In this document: one piece after another, positions 27,501 through 56,682 of the stretch | Layout of the letters: the number at the start of each line of letters is the position of its first letter | Position numbering within the stretch: the stretch's first letter is position 1 | Assembly (NCBI GenBank): GCA_964007475.1 | Contig: OZ023273.1 | Coordinates: 34,780,436-34,844,435, forward strand | From: Hybos culiciformis | Taxonomy: Eukaryota; Arthropoda; Insecta; Diptera; Hybotidae | Reading direction: 5' to 3' | DNA: 64,000 nucleotides | Made by a program: the position numbers and the translations under genes | The notes under the pieces: model-generated | Told to the model about the DNA's origin: nothing | What the model saw: only the letters and a program-made list of their open reading frames with translations | Databases searched by the model: none

Positions 27501-30500
27501 AAATATTTATTTTTATTTTATTATTATTTTATTTTATACAAATTTCCTTATTGTATAAATTTTTTATTAAAAATTTATAGGTTTTGATTGAATTTCAACT
27601 TTATATTAAAAATTTTATCTTATTGTATTTTAAATTCGAAATATGTATCAAGTTCAATAATTTATCTAACTTTTCGATAAGAGAAGACTTTGTTATGAGT
27701 TAAAAATGGTTAAATTGCAGAAAATTTTAAATTCTAAGTACACAAATTGAAATTGAATAACAAGAACTACTCTTAAAGAACATATTATCATCTTTATTTC
27801 GTAAACTTAGCATATATAGTATTATAATATAATATACGTAAATGTGCATAAATATGTATATATGTAATGTAGTACATACCTTTATAACGTTACGGTTCAA
27901 TTTAAATTTTTTTTTTCTTCAACTTTTAGAACTGTTAGAACTTTAAATGTAATTAAATTTGTCAAAATATTTTTTTTTTCCTTTTTAACTTTTTTGAATA
28001 TGAAAAGAGGAAAGAAGTTGAAAAAGTTTTGACACAATATTTTAAATTATGTGTGTGAATAGAAAAAGACATATACTTACATAATTATTGGTTAAACACC
28101 CAACTTCTTACATTTTACACTTAGCCTCAAGAAGTTTGGATAATTTTAAGAATTTGTAGTTAAAATAATATGAACTCCTGAAAATTTAACATGAAGAAGC
28201 TTTTATTATATGATAAAGTCAAATAAATTTTCGTTTCGGGAAATAAACTTTAAAAAGTCCTTTTGAAATAAATTTAAGATTAACTATTAAAGAACTGTAG
28301 TTTAAAAATGTTTATTTATACCATTATTTAATGCAATTCTATTGTGCACAGGTAAATGTGATTAATGCCACTTCGATGTTGATTCGTGCTATTTCTAATT
28401 TTATTTCTTCATTGTCTATATTTTCCTCTGTCCTACGCTGCCATTGGAGTTAAGCTCAAATAATGTGCTTTTTTATAATGAAATATATAATGTCTAAGAA
28501 AATTAAACTTGATACTTCGAATATTTTATTTTCACATCATATTAATTCATAATCTTACAATTTTAACTCGCCCTAACATTTATTAGATTTCCATTTCATG
28601 CTCTACAAGTTTTTAGCAATTTTTTAGTCGAGCAATATACGTAAATGTAGTTTTTCAGAATGTCTAACGTTTTTAAATACTTTTGGTTTTAAAAACATTA
28701 TAGCTAATATGAACTCAGCGTTTAAAATACTTTTTATACAGCTTCATCAAACAAACATTTTCGGAATGAAATATTTAACTCGGATAGACTGCGAATAATC
28801 TGACCTAAGAATTACTTTATTTTGGCTTTTAAAAGATGTATCTCTATAATTATTATTGTTCAACTGAAATAACTAGATTTATTGTTTTCAAAAAATAAAA
28901 AAATAAATAAAACTAAACGCATAACTTGCCGGTATAGTTTTGAAATCCTTGAACATCAATTTTATAATAAATGAAGAAACATTTAACCTTCGTATTCTTT
29001 TCAGACTTTTGAAAGTTATTTATCAAATAAAAGTTTTAAATGCATATTATATATTCGAAACCCCATTCTATCAAATTCTAGTGAATATTTTCAAAAGATT
29101 TTTACGTAGAAATAATAAAATTCTAACTAGAGATCTAAAATAATTAATAGAATTTTCAAAAAAGAAATTAAATCTATTCTTTGTACATCTACATCTTATC
29201 GAATTTGTGTTGTACGTAAATCCTGTATTAGTGCTTCAAAAATATAAATTTAAAGTCTTGGTAAAAAATCACGAAAATTAAATTAAGTGTGCATATTCAA
29301 AAGTCTTTTCAATCAATCATTTCAAGTCTTTAACCAAATAAATGTATCACCATGAAAACTCTTTAATAAATATACGGATTTGGTGGAAGATAGAAATAGA
29401 ACAAACTGGCGTTTTTTATGCTAAGGATAATTTTTCCAATATTATATACAGGTGGCGTAAGAAAAATAAGAAAATATCGATAATGAAAAATTTTCAAATT
29501 ATACAGTTGAATGAAAATTAATAATATATTAGTTGTTTTTCAAATTTCATGTGAACTCAGATGGTCTAACGATTTATTTTTCTTATTGAATAAACATTTT
29601 TCATTAAAGATCTTTTATATATAGATATAATAGTAGTTATTTATTATTTTTATTATTATTATATATACATTTTCATAATTTTTTTTAATCATTCATTCAT
29701 TTATATTTATTATTGTTAATGTTGTCTAGCATATACTTACAGAATACTATGAAAATATGTTTTTAAGGTCATTTAATAATTTTTTTCTCCTTTAAACGAA
29801 TATCGAAAAATCATACTATATTCTCTAGGTACTATACATATAATCAGTATAGTATTATAAGGATTTCTATAAATTTTAAAATGAAAATCACAAAAGATTA
29901 TGTTGGATGTTGAGATTTTTTTTGTTTTTTTTTTTTATTAATTTTCTTCTAAGAAATTTTTATATCTTTGTGAAAGTTTATTATATATAAATAGATACAA
30001 AAAATAAAAATAAAAAAATACTTTGTTAAGCTGGAATGAATATGACATGGATTGGAATTTATTACCTTCTTGAAACTATGTTATTATTTTTTTTTTTTTT
30101 AAATAATATAGAAAAGAAATATTCTTTGTTGTATATGTATAAAAAAAAAAACAAAATTAAGTCAATAAATATTATTTTGGATATTATCAAGAAAATTAAT
30201 ATCTTATATAATTTGGTATAATAAATCAAAATTTTATATATAAATACCTAAACCTAAAAAAAATTTTAAAATTATTTTCTTTTTCCAAATTACGGAAAAT
30301 ATTTTTAATATATAGAAATTTTGATAAAGAATTCATGTTATATAAAAATATCCTTAAAATAAAATTTGAAAAGTTTAAGAACTTAAAATCCTTATAAGCT
30401 TGAATTCTTGATTTTTAATTTAACGCCGAACATTATATGAAATTAAGGGCTTAACTAAATATATTTTCTAGCTAGAAAAATATTTTTTTAGTTTCCATTC

Positions 30501-32315
30501 TAAAACCTCAATTGAAAAAGCTGATCTAGAAAAAAATAATAGAACCTTAAATTTAAAGCAATAATCAATCGAGACATTCTCAGATTTAAGTATATTAATA
30601 ATTTAATAATTTCAGTTTCTTTTTGTCTAATTCAAGTTGACGTTTAGAAATACTAAAATTTTTGTAAATTTTTATTATTATATTTTATAAATAGAAATAC
30701 ACATAATTCATGTCAAAAAAATAAGTCAATTATTATGTGATTATACTGACCTTTTTAATTAAGTCAATTAAAAAAATAATATTTCAGTTTTATAAATAGA
30801 ATTTTTTAAGAATTTCATATTATTATATGAATTACTTAACTTACTATACTTTATCGCACATTTTTATTAGATGAAAATACATACATATAAAATTTAATAA
30901 AATTTCTTCTAAATACTTTATAAAAATATTATTCTTAATCTATTGAAATCAAATTCATAGGTTATTTGAGATTAATTTGAATTTGTGTTTTCGCAATATG
31001 AAGAAAAATACAACTTTTATTAATTTCTTTCAAATTTAATACAAAAAACTAAAACGAATATAAAATAAATCAAGTAATTTCGAATGAGAAAAATGGAGTT
31101 ATAATTATTATTATAAACATTTCAAAATAAATTTGAACTATAAATTAAGCAAAAAATACCTGTTGACAATAAAAATACAATACCGTCACTATTTAGGAAA
31201 CTATTTTACGACAAAAATAAGTTCAGTATTATGAACATTGAAATTTTAAACCATTTGATAAATTGTAAATTACTTCAGTTTTATCAAAAAATTTTCCAGC
31301 TACATGTATACATGTATAATTTTTTAAAATCCTTAATTTACACAATACAGCAATGATAAATAAAATTACTGAAACTTAATATCCGTTCTGGCACACGTAC
31401 AAAATTATGAGACCTAAGCTTTTATTGGTGTCGCACAGAGAATTTATATTTTATTTTTTTTAATATTTAATAATTGAAAACTTTTTAAGTGCTTATAAAA
31501 CAACAGAGAAACAACAATTTTTGTTTTTCATGAAAATGTGTAAAACAATATCTTGTAGTACCTATACTGAAATAAATTTGTTATATGTCAAAGAAGAATT
31601 TGTTAAAACACAATTATCATGGATAATTCTATTTATTAGTTAAAATTACATAAAATGTAATTTCATTTTGAGAAGTGGCTTAGTGTCATAATAATTTAAG
31701 TTTATAAATCATATGAAAATAATTTATCACAAATTTCATGTGTTTAACCACTAACAGGAAAATTGGTCATGTGCGAAATTAATTGGGAAACTGGAAATCC
31801 TTGAAAACAAATATATATAATATGATTTGGGTAACTTAAAGTTTAACATCAATTTTATTACAGACAAAAATTTTACCAATAAATAAATAATTGTATACAA
31901 TATTTTATTTATTTATTTTTTTTTCTAATGTTTTTTTTGTGTTAAGAAAATTGTTTGAAAATTTTGAATGCGGGTAAAATATGGTATACCCCACAATCGG
32001 ATATAATTCTTAAGTTTATTCCATATATACTTTAATAGACAATAATTATGGGCCTTTATCATGAATATTTGTAATTAACACTTTAAGTTTATTACTTTTT
32101 TATAGGTTATTATTTTCTGTAAACACTTTAATACTAATGTAGCGAATAATAATGTAATTATAAATATTAATAAATAAATAAATTTTCGAGCTAATAGGGG
32201 ACTAAAAAAATTTTCTAGAATCTAATTTATCGTATAATAAGTGAATACAATTCTATATGTATATTGTATTTATGTTAATCACAAGGAATAATTTTGAATT
32301 TATTTTTTTTTTCAG
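24508..32315. other. No gene recognised upstream of the first visible CASK exon
   Basis: AT-rich intron-like DNA with homopolymers, including a run of about 26 T near 27074. A 24-nt segment between good splice signals at 26258 is noted in the findings. Confidence 0.5.
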
Positions 32316-48061
<15,746 letters not shown>

Positions 48062-51000
48062 GTGAGTGTCGAAATAACTTAATCGAATATAAAGCTATGG
48101 TAAAAAATTAACTTGAATTAAAATAACTTGTTGAATCTCATTACATATTTTAATTATATGTCGTTTATACTATGAAAACATTTGGGTAGTTCAAATACAA
48201 CCATTAATTTATTTGACAGATAAGATAAATTAAAATCTAATACTTAATATATTCATCGTTTTAAGATATTTAGATAAAAAAAGCTTAATGTTCGGAGTTT
48301 TATTTCGTTTTTCAAAATGAAATAATATGCCAACAAAAAATCGTTGCTGCTTGATTTTCCGCGGCATTATTTCCATCTCCGACATTTGCGATATATTTTA
48401 TATCAAATATTCAATTATAAATTTAAATTTAAGAATGAAATTATAAAAATTTAATAGTTATCAGTGTGTTATTTTTACTGTGACATTGATTAATTAATGA
48501 AGTAAAAATCCTTCACTATATCAAACTACATGTATCCCATTGAAATTTATCATTACGGCGGTTTTTTGGTGCCAACATTTTTTTTTAAATTCAGAATATT
48601 TTACAATCATTATTAATTAGTACAAATGAGGCAAAAAAAAATAAACGAAATTTGGGATGGAATATTGTGGGTGCACAATATTCACAATTATATATTGCAA
48701 GGAAAATTGTTCGGAAAAACTATTGTTATCTATCCACAATAGAAAAGGAAATTAAAAAAAAAGCTTTCTTCCTTTCGAAAATACTGTGCGCAAATTCCAA
48801 AAATTCAAAATATTATAAATAATTTTTCCACATTTTGTAACTGAAAATTGGTAGTTTATTTATTAGCCACTGTTTTGAAAGCAGCTGAATAAAAGTATTT
48901 TAAACTTTTTTAAACGAATGAAGAGGAAAATGTAATAAGAATTTTTCTTCTTCCTGTACATTCATAGAATAAGGAAACATTTTGCTTAGATATTGATTTA
49001 TTGTATTTAAAATAAAATGGATCAATATTAACATTAAACTTAAGTCTATGAAATTAAGAAATCCAGTTCTTACTTTTTACAGCAGTTTTTCCAAAGATTT
49101 TCACTGTTTTTCCTCTTTATTTTAGTTTCACTACTAACCGTTTTGTTTTAATTTGGTGCTTTTTTTTTGGATTACCAAGGATTGTAGGAAAAATAAATAT
49201 TTTCATTAGATAGGGGTAATTTTTATTATAAACATAACACCCGGCGGCGATAAAAGCTTTTAATTTTTTTTTTGTGCAGATTATATTTTTGGTTTATTTT
49301 GAAAAAATTTAACTTAAATAAAAATGCAACCTTCAGTTCAATGATTTAATATGCATTTTCAGTCACCTTTGCAACCGTAAGGTGGCAGGATTAATATTAT
49401 TTATCTTTCTTTTCTTAATTTTTATTTTTACTTTTAAAATTATTGTGTTAGTAATTTAAAAAAACATTTTAATTAATATAAACATTATTTTAACCTATAA
49501 AATAACTATTATAAAAATAACTTTGTGAACAAAAGTAAATATTCTAAAAAAAAATTACAATATTACTCAACAAAAAAAAAATACATAATTACTAAATTAC
49601 TTAAAAATTATTAAAAAATAACATTTTCTTTTATTAAACTTATAATAATAATATAGTTTTTTTAGTTGTACAATAAATATCAAAAATATTTTTTTCTTTT
49701 TAATGAATTATTTCACATTTGGCGCCAAAATAAAAGTTTTACATGCTCAAGGAAGCATAAAAGTCTTACAAAGTTAAAATTATAAAATTTTAAAAGAAAT
49801 TTGCCAGAGAATGTTAAAAAATAAAAAACTTTTCTATAACTTTTGGAATGGTAAAAGTTTCTTTTATATCTGAATAAATTATTTTACTATTTTAATTGCT
49901 AGTTAACGCTCTCATATATTAATAACGTCGCTATGATGTTTTTTATTGCCTAACGTTTAAATTTTCGAAAAAATTCAAAAAAACTTTCGTTAAAAAAATT
50001 AAAATTTAAATCCTTTTTTTATACATATATGTTTATAAATATTTGCTGCATTATGTTTGCCAATTACCAATATTTCAAAAATGACTTACAATAGACATTC
50101 ATTTTTTTTTTTTCAAGTTTTTGTGGTTAATAATTTTAAGGCCCGAAAACACACAATGATTAGTTTCTATCTTTATTCTATATTTCTGAGACCTATTAAG
50201 TGTTCTTGAAAATAAAAATTTTGTTTTATATAAATCAAATAAAAAAATATGTTTATAATACTATTTGAGATGAAATTGAAACAAAATTTTCTAATTTTTC
50301 CCTCCAGATAATAATGCCATAGGTAAAAATGTACACCCACTATTCAAATTCATTTTTCAAAGAAAACTTCTATAAAAATAATTATTCCATATATTATTCA
50401 TTGCTAATTGGAATCGAATTTTTTTTTTTTATTTGTTTAGTTTTAGGAACATATTCATGTATGTATGTAGGTTATGTACACATATGAACATGTACTTGCA
50501 TACATGTAGATTAATTGTTTTAATAAATAAAAAATTAATTGAAATACATAATGTACCCATTTATGTTTTAAATAGTTCTAGTTGTTATATATGCAGTTAT
50601 ATACCTATCTTCCGACGTTAGTCCTAAATAAAGCATACTAAGATACATATATTTAGAAAATATGTTAGCTACATATAGAATATAACGTACAAATTTTAGT
50701 ACATAATGTATATTTCATTATGAATTATTTACCGTACAAACAACTTATCTTTCGCTATCAACATTTTAATAATAATATTTAATGCAGAAATAAAAAAAAA
50801 AATCTACATATACGTTAAAATGCAAAAAACAAACCTTAGAAACAACTGAAAATATAATAAAATTTAAGTCTTATTACCTTAAAACTAGTATGAAAATATG
50901 GGTGATTCTAAACAAATTTAGGTTGAATTTAGGTCGGTGTCTCCTGGATACTTTTAAACTACGTTTTTTTCAATATTCAGTTTCAAGATTAAAGAAAAGA

Positions 51001-53436
51001 TAGAGTGTCCTTAAAATGATTAGTTTCACAATTCTAACTTTATATAGTTCCAATAAGGAGAGTTAATTTCTATTTATCATGGTTAATTCTATATAATTTC
51101 ATGGCACTTAAATTAGAAATACCCAAAGTTTAATTGTTCTAAAACAATTTAAGCTTTTAATTCAAGTTAGAAAATTCTAAAACAACCTCCAATTTCATAA
51201 ATTTTAAGAATTTAATAAAAGATAATATTTATTTTAATTTAAAAATATTTTTATTTTTTTTTTTAAATTGAATCATATTTTATGAGTTTTTATTTTTCTT
51301 TCTGCGTATTCTTCCTAAGCATTAATGGAGATGTTGTCATTTTGTATATAAGTAGTTAAAACGTTTTGAGGTTATGCAAAATGGAAAGAAGAAAAAAAAA
51401 CATAGTTTTTGCAAAGAAAACTTTGCTTGATTATGCAATGCAATAAAAATAAATCTAATTTTTTAGAAGGATTTTCCATGTTTATTTAAAAAAATATGTC
51501 ATGAGAAAATAGTATGTCTAAGATATTTAACTTTTGAATTTAACAGCGATTTAAATGTTAATATTTTTGTTAAAAGAAAAAATAAAAAACACCTGCAGGA
51601 ATTTTTTTTAAGATTTGCATATATTTTTGTTTTCTTGTTTAATAATATCTATTCTAACGACTGTTTTACGTATTCTAAATAACATTAGGTTGTTAATAAT
51701 ATAATGCAACTAAGTACATATGTCCTTAACTTAAATAATATCCATTCTAAAAGTTTTCTTATGAGTAAACTGTTCTATATTTATCATAAAATAGATAATT
51801 ATGTTTAAGTATTTTAAAAGACTATTTAACTTAATCTAAATTTTCAATTTAAAAATTTCAAAAATTTTTCTTTATTTAAATAAAAGTAATTATTTTAAAT
51901 ATTCAAATTTGTCTTTATTTCAGAAAATTCTAATTATTATAAACTTGTGATCAGTTGTAAAATAAAATATGAACTTTGTTTAAAAGTTAAAAACAAAAAA
52001 AAAAATAATATTATGGGCGGCGCACAATATAAATGAAAATAATTGCGGTGATTTTTCGTTTCTAAATTTAAAATTTATGTAAAGTACCAGAAACATTAAG
52101 TTGAAAATTTCATCTCTGATACAAAAATCGTACCGTGGAATTTTTCAAATTAAATAAATTTTCTTTTTTTTTTTTTTAATTTTTATTCCAATGTTAATGT
52201 TTATATTTTATTGACGTTATGTCTTCTATAATTTAAATTTTTGACTTTATAACTAAATTATGCAAAATTATTTCAATTCAAAATGTAATTTCGAATAAAA
52301 TAGGTAAAGAAAAATTGAAAATATTTTAGGAATTACCAAAAACCACTGTTGATACCTGAAATTGAAAAGTGTATACATATATAATTATTTCTAACTGAAA
52401 AATTAAATTAAATTTTCCAACAAGAAGAAAAATTTTTAATGAAAATCAATGTTCAATTTTTATTTTTTTTTGTTATGAAAAGTTTTGTTTTTTTTTCTTA
52501 TATTTACATTACATTATACAATATATATTGTTAATGTAATATCAAGGGAAAAATTAAGTTCTGACCAAATATTTTTGCTTACGCGATTATTTTATCGTCC
52601 TTTTTAATTTGAATTTTCAAATGCAGCAAAATATAATATTTTTAATATGTTGAGAGCTATATTAACTACACAAAAATTAAATGTCTTTCATTAAAAAAAA
52701 TGTATTACGTTTAGAACTATACTATGATCTAATGTCTGTGAGGGTTAATTTTACAAAGTGAAGTGAAGAAAAAAACTAATTATTATAATGCCGAATTCAT
52801 AGAATAATTTCCTTTATTGATAAATGTTATTGAAATCGATTAGATTTATTTACATGGGTAAATGTTAATAACAAGTTATTGAAGCATTATTTTAATCAAA
52901 TTAATTTATAATTATAATTTTATAATAGAAAATAAATAAAAAAAAAAAAAAAATTTTAATTCGAGAAATTATTTGAACTAAGAAATTAAAAACGTATTCA
53001 ATAGATTACATTAATAGCTATTTGTGCAATAAGGTAGAACAAGTGAACAAAAATGGTTTTCCTACGTATTGCACACATGTTTTTTCTCTACTAGAGTTTG
53101 GAAAATCTAGTATAAATTTTGAGATTTTTAATATTCAATAATTATTTTAAAAATTAAAAAAAAAGAGATCAATTTTTTTGTTACTTTTTGAAAAAAAAAA
53201 AAATTTTGTGAATACGTCTAAATTGATTAAAAAAAAAAAACATACGCTTTTCCTAACTAAAATTAATACTGAAATATCAATATTTTTTAAACAATAGTAG
53301 AAAAAATATTTATATTACATTTTATGAATATGAAATAAATTACAAGAATAAAAGAAAGACAGAAAATAAATAAATATTAATCAAGAGAGAGAATAATTTC
53401 AATTTAAAAATAAAAAAAATCTTTTGAACATAAAAA
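48062..53436. other. CASK intron, no gene recognised
   Basis: AT-rich, low-complexity DNA with many homopolymers. I found no further CASK exon (an ALLxSHDVVA-type reading), no RNA gene and no clear transposon. Confidence 0.6.
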
Positions 53437-53562
53437 TTTTATAAATACGACCAACATAAATATACACATGTATAGATAAAATTCATAAAACATATAAAAT
53501 AATGATTGAAATTAAGTTAAATTTTATGTTAACAACAACAACAGATATAATAACAACAACGA
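53437..53562 (+). promoter_or_regulatory. Possible promoter and 5' UTR for the exon at 53563
   Basis: A TATA-like ttttataaata lies near 53438, and the last 35 bases before the ATG are rich in CAA/AAC triplets, as often seen in insect 5' UTRs. In a sequence this AT-rich a TATA-like match is weak evidence. No initiator can be assigned. Confidence 0.2.
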
Positions 53563-53667
53563 ATGGAAAAATTTTCACATATAGAAATTCCGCAATGGAT
53601 TGGTTTAGAAACATTAGAATTTATACCATCATTTGTTTATCGATATTATAATAATTTGCATATTCAG
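53563..53667 (+). CDS. Candidate alternative first coding exon of a short CASK isoform, or a small ORF
   Basis: An ATG (context acaacgaATGg), with an in-frame TAA ten bases upstream, opens 35 codons beginning MEKFSHIEIPQWIGLETLEF and ending near YYNNLHIQ at a gtataa donor in phase 0. Reading through the donor hits TAA at once. The last long-isoform exon also ends LPHLQ in phase 0, so this exon could be joined to the same downstream exon. Flies make a short kinase-less CASK (CASK-alpha, MPP1-like) from a downstream promoter, which fits this position. The composition is distinctly protein-like beside its surroundings. An independent 36-residue small ORF is the alternative. The link to CASK is inference. 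Confidence 0.55.
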
Positions 53668-54499
53668 GTATAAATAAAGGAAAAATAAAATAAAATTATA
53701 ATAATAACAATAAATAATAATGATTGATGATTTATGTTTATATTTTTATATTATTTTACATTTTCTTTTTATATGTGTACATTATGTTGTTGTTTTTTTT
53801 TTGGGGGGGGTTTTCAAATTATATGTGAATTTGAGATTGAGAGTTATGTTAAATATATTTTTGAACAAAAATATAAATTACAAAATGATAAGAAAAAGGA
53901 TAAAAAAAAAAAAAATTCTTTTTTGCATTTGAAAATTTTTTTTTATATTTTTTTTATAGGATTAATGAAAGTTATTTTTATTTTATTTTTTTAATATAGA
54001 TGAAAATATCTTAATCGTTAATCAAATTTTTCGTGAAAAAAAAGGTGGAAAAAAATAAGAAAATAAATTTTGATTTAATATGGGCTGATATTTTCAGAAA
54101 TTTTAACTTACATCTATAAAAAGAATATAGACTTTTCCTAAAATATAAAAAATTTAAAATTATTGATGAAACTATGAAAGGGTAATTGAAGTATAATATA
54201 AATCAACCATATACGAAAATCGCCATTGTAATTTCGGATGTGAAATCAAAACAATTAATTAAAAAAAAAAATTGTTCACATTAAATATTTATTGGCTATA
54301 TACTCAATTAAAATTTATTACATTTATAAAATAACTTCCTAATTTTTATTATTATTATTATTATTATAATTATTAAAAATCTGTATTCGAAAAAAAAAAA
54401 TAATAATAATTTAATTAAAATACCCGATGCTGCAATTAATATTGATTATATACACTTAAATCCCATGAAACCTCATCATAAATAAATTATTAATTTCAG

Positions 54500-54541
54500 G
54501 TCTTAAAAGCTTTGCAAATAAATTGGGAATTGGCAGCTTAA
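54500..54541 (+). CDS. Possible short terminal exon (13 codons plus stop)
   Basis: It follows a taatttcag acceptor and reads VLKALQINWELAA then TAA in phase 0, the phase left by the exon ending at 53667. Joining the two would give a 48-residue protein instead of a CASK isoform. It is GC-richer than its surroundings, but 13 codons are easily open by chance. Confidence 0.25.
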   Translation, partial: VLKALQINWELAA

Positions 54542-55340
54542 AAAAAAACAAAAAATTCAGTTTTTGATTAGCGTGTTAATTTAAATCATTTGAACTCATT
54601 TTTTAAATTATACTCTGTTTAAATTATAAATTAAAATACATATTTTTAATTGCATAATATATAGAGAAATCATAATTCTGACATATATAATATTTTTCAC
54701 ATGAGTTTTTAAATTCTTGAAACGTATAAAGGACAGGCTTTAATCAAATGCTACGAATAAAACAACAATTCAACTATGAAATAAATAGATTTCAATATTT
54801 TGTGGTTTTGTTGTAATTACAATTTATCTGAGTTTGAGGGATAATTATTATAGAAGTTAACTTGTTTGCAAATCTTTATTTTATTGTGGCGCGTTTATTT
54901 GTATAATTTCTAGAAAAATAAAAGTTTGGAATAATTTCTACCCAACAATACGAAAATATAAATTGAAATATATTAAGAATTTTTTTTTCAACTAATATAC
55001 AAGCTTATCACAAATATGCACAATATATTTTTTTATAATATTTAAATTAATTCTATCTGAATGACTTTTTATCCTCTTCTATAATACTTATAGTTTAGCG
55101 AAATTTCTCTTATAGGTCATTCTATATTTTAAAAATAAACAAATACTATAGAAAAAAAAAATCATATTGAGGTTAAAATTTTCTATTTGAGAATATTAAA
55201 ATCATATCATATAATATTTTATTTATGAAAATAAAAAATAAATAAAATAAAATAAACAATTTATTTAGATATTCCAGAATTTATAAACCATAAAATATAA
55301 ATTTGTTTTTTTTTATTCCTATGTGTATTTTGCTTATTTA

Positions 55341-55376
55341 ATTTTTCTTTTTTATTTTTCTTTTCAGGTAAATTTT
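55341..55376 (+). other. Recursive (ratchet) splice site candidate in the long CASK intron
   Basis: A long T/C tract runs into ttttcag directly followed by gtaaat, so a strong 3' splice site abuts a 5' splice site with no exon between (junction 55367/55368). This is the form of fly recursive splice sites, which occur in long introns. It sits in an intron of more than 15.9 kb, about 7.3 kb after the last long-isoform exon. Assigned from form and position only. Confidence 0.55.
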
Positions 55377-56640
55377 TGAAATTTCAAATATTTTTTATTG
55401 GATTCAACTTTGGAATTGATGAACAAACATTCAAATAAATAAAGAAAAGGATTTACAAATTTACATATATATACAGAAAAGAAAAGTTCTAAATTTAAAT
55501 TGTCCTTCGTCCTTGTAAGTTATTTATTTCATATATTCACATATATTTTATATTATCTAATACATAATACATTAAAATTTGGTATTATATTTTTTTTTTT
55601 TTGAGAAATTTCTTCGTGCATATAAATTTAAAAAATATATGTTTGTTTATTTACATAATACCTATATATATTCCACTGTACATAAGTACATATTATAAAT
55701 ATATAATAAATTTTTATTAATAAATTTTTATGAGATATGAGTACGCTATAACCTAAATACAAACAAACAAAAAAAAACAGTAAGTATTAACTTTAGTTGA
55801 AGAAAAAGGAACAAAAAAAAAAAAGGCTACATAAATGTTAAATTTTAAAGGCAATTTTTTATTTTATATAATTTTGTTTTTTTTATTCAATGTCCTTGTG
55901 AGTAAAAAATGATTTAAAAAAAACAAAATCTTTTTATATGTGAAATTGCCTATAGAAAAATAGATATCTTATTTTGTATTTATTATGTTTTTTTTTTTTT
56001 TTTGCAAAAGCTCCCTTAAAATGAATATTTTTTGCAGTCAGAAATTTTTTTTTTTTTTGTAAAAAAAGAAATGGAAAAAATAGGTTAAAAAAAAAAAGTA
56101 AAAGAAAACTGTTTATGTGGCCCATAAGTGCTTGTCATTTTTTTTTCTTCTTCTTAAATTGCATAAAAAATTTAATTTATGAGAAAAATGTTTAATGAAA
56201 ATTATGCGTGCTTGTTTTTTTATTACACTTTAAAGGAAAATGGAAAATATTTTGTAGATTTTATTTTTTTGCAATGAAATTAATTTATTATTTCTGAAGA
56301 TTTTTTTTTTATTCTCAAATTATGTCATCAATTTATTGATTAAAAAATTAACGAAGTATAAAGAATTTCTAACCATGAAAACTGAATTAATAAATTGTAT
56401 ATTACTAAGAAAAAAAAAAAAATCTTGAAATGGAAAAAATAAAATTGGATTATTGGTATAATTTTTAAGTTTTTTTCTAACCCAAGGTGAATTCTTACTT
56501 TCAGGGTTAAAATTGTTTTTTTTTTTTGGCATAAGTCTAAAGAATGTAGGCTACAAACAAATATGTAGAAGAATAAAGTATGATTTATGATTTTGTGTAT
56601 TCATAATAAATAATATATACATTTTACATAGTTTTAAACC

Positions 56641-56682
56641 AGTGATGGGGTAACCTTTTTGAAGAGCCAGTGCCGGGTTAAC
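56641..56682. mobile_element. Possible single end of an old hAT element
   Basis: cagtgatggggtaacctttttgaagag resembles the CAGTGGTGGGCAACC...TTTTT-type terminus of some animal hAT families. No matching opposite end was found nearby, so it may be a solo remnant. Confidence 0.25.

Noticed and set aside
28322..28360. gtgcacag directly followed by gtaaat, considered as a second recursive splice site
   Set aside because: The pyrimidine tract before it is weak and interrupted, so it is much less convincing than the site at 55367.
53720..53994. Overlapping 70- and 86-codon frames just after the exon at 53563
   Set aside because: T-, G- and A-run-derived Phe/Gly/Lys tracts, with no protein-like composition; it lies beyond the donor of the candidate exon.
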